Origin: Spirochaetia bacterium
GTDB lineage: Bacteria > Spirochaetota > Spirochaetia > Treponematales > Breznakiellaceae
NCBI GenBank assembly: GCA_025997655.1
Contig: BNUW01000141.1
Span: forward strand, 1 to 6,092
DNA: 6,092 nucleotides
Direction: 5' to 3'
Part shown: in pieces, positions 5,687 to 6,092 of the stretch
Layout of the letters: each line of letters begins with the position of its first letter
Numbering within the stretch: the stretch's first letter is position 1
Position numbers and translations under genes: made by a program
The notes under the pieces: model-generated
The model's input: only the letters and a program-made list of their open reading frames with translations
What the model was told of the DNA's origin: nothing
Database searches by the model: none

Positions 5687-6092
5687 CTACCTCTTTAGTG
5701 TCAGGATTTCCTGCAAGAGCTGGTCCGCCGTCTGGATGGTCCGGGAGTTTGCCTGGAACCCGCGTTGGGTAACAATCATGTCCACAAACTGTTCCGAAAG
5801 ATCCACGTTGGACATTTCCAAAGTGCCGGAGATGATCTTCCCCTTCCCCGCAACCCCCGAGGTGCCCACATTGGCGAAGCCCGAGTTATTGCTCGACAGG
5901 AAGGTATTGTCCCCGCCCTTTTCCAGGCCGCCCTGGTTGGCGAAACTGGCCATGGCAATCTGGCCCAGGACACGGTTGGTCCCGTTGGAATACACCCCGG
6001 TGATCACCCCGCTCTGGTCTATCTTGTAGTTCTCCAGGTAGCCCATGCCGTAGCCGTCCTGGATGATAGCCTTGGTGGAACTGGATTCCGCA
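5687..6092 (-). CDS. flgE: Flagellar hook protein FlgE (C-terminal part, cut by window edge)
   Basis: FlgE polymerises outside the export gate to form the flexible hook; in spirochetes the hook lies in the periplasm. Only about the last 134 codons are in the window and the frame stays open to the right edge, so the start lies outside. The visible part starts within [20 protein letters not shown], then [20 protein letters not shown], a loop with [12 protein letters not shown], and the conserved C-terminal helix region [20 protein letters not shown] followed by [17 protein letters not shown]. This ending is shared by the hook/rod family, but [20 protein letters not shown] and the neighbours flbD-motA favour FlgE over FlgG or FlgF. 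The cysteine and lysine known to cross-link spirochete FlgE subunits are expected upstream of this part and cannot be judged. Confidence 0.93.
   Translation of the reverse strand, partial: AESSSTKAIIQDGYGMGYLENYKIDQSGVITGVYSNGTNRVLGQIAMASFANQGGLEKGGDNTFLSSNNSGFANVGTSGVAGKGKIISGTLEMSNVDLSEQFVDMIVTQRGFQANSRTIQTADQLLQEILTLKR

Overview
The window is one continuous stretch of a flagellar/motility operon. Every gene is on the minus strand, so transcription runs from high to low coordinates. In transcription order it holds flgE (3' part only), flbD, motA, motB, fliL, fliY, fliO (called fliZ in some spirochete annotations), fliP, fliQ and fliR (5' part only). Proteins and order match the long flgE-flbD-motA-motB-fliL-(fliM)-fliY-fliO-fliP-fliQ-fliR operon known from spirochetes. 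The fairly GC-rich composition, the FliY-type switch protein and the FlbD-MotA-MotB block suggest a Treponema-like spirochete. The genus is an inference from gene order and protein flavour.

Layout. Positions 6092-5687 carry the C-terminal part of the hook protein FlgE. FlbD follows (5679-5482), then the stator pair MotA (5475-4693) and MotB (4676-3951). Next come the stator-associated protein FliL (3918-3352) and the rotor switch protein FliY (3328-2285). An AT-rich 72-bp gap leads to the export-gate genes fliO (2212-1571), fliP (1574-747, overlapping fliO by ATGA) and fliQ (733-464). After a 127-bp gap comes fliR (from 336 off the left edge). Most gaps are 7-32 bp and each start has a recognisable ribosome binding site, as expected for a single transcript.

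How the genes work together. FliO/P/Q/R build the membrane gate of the flagellar type III export apparatus. That apparatus exports FlgE, which forms the hook. MotA/MotB form the ion-driven stator, FliL sits around or beside it, and FliY is part of the C-ring on which the stator acts and to which chemotaxis signals are delivered.

The points most worth a second look are these. (1) fliM, normally between fliL and fliY, is missing and only 23 bp separate those genes. (2) A 78-bp hairpin built from 9-bp tandem units of the CACGGACCA type lies between fliQ and fliR and looks like a dispersed repeat element. (3) The CheC-like domain of FliY appears to have lost key residues of both phosphatase sites. 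(4) A well-formed sigma-70-type promoter sequence spans the end of motB just before fliL. (5) fliR and fliO lack ATG starts. I see no new gene system, RNA gene, CRISPR array or transposase here. Apart from the fliM gap and the repeat, this is conserved core motility DNA.
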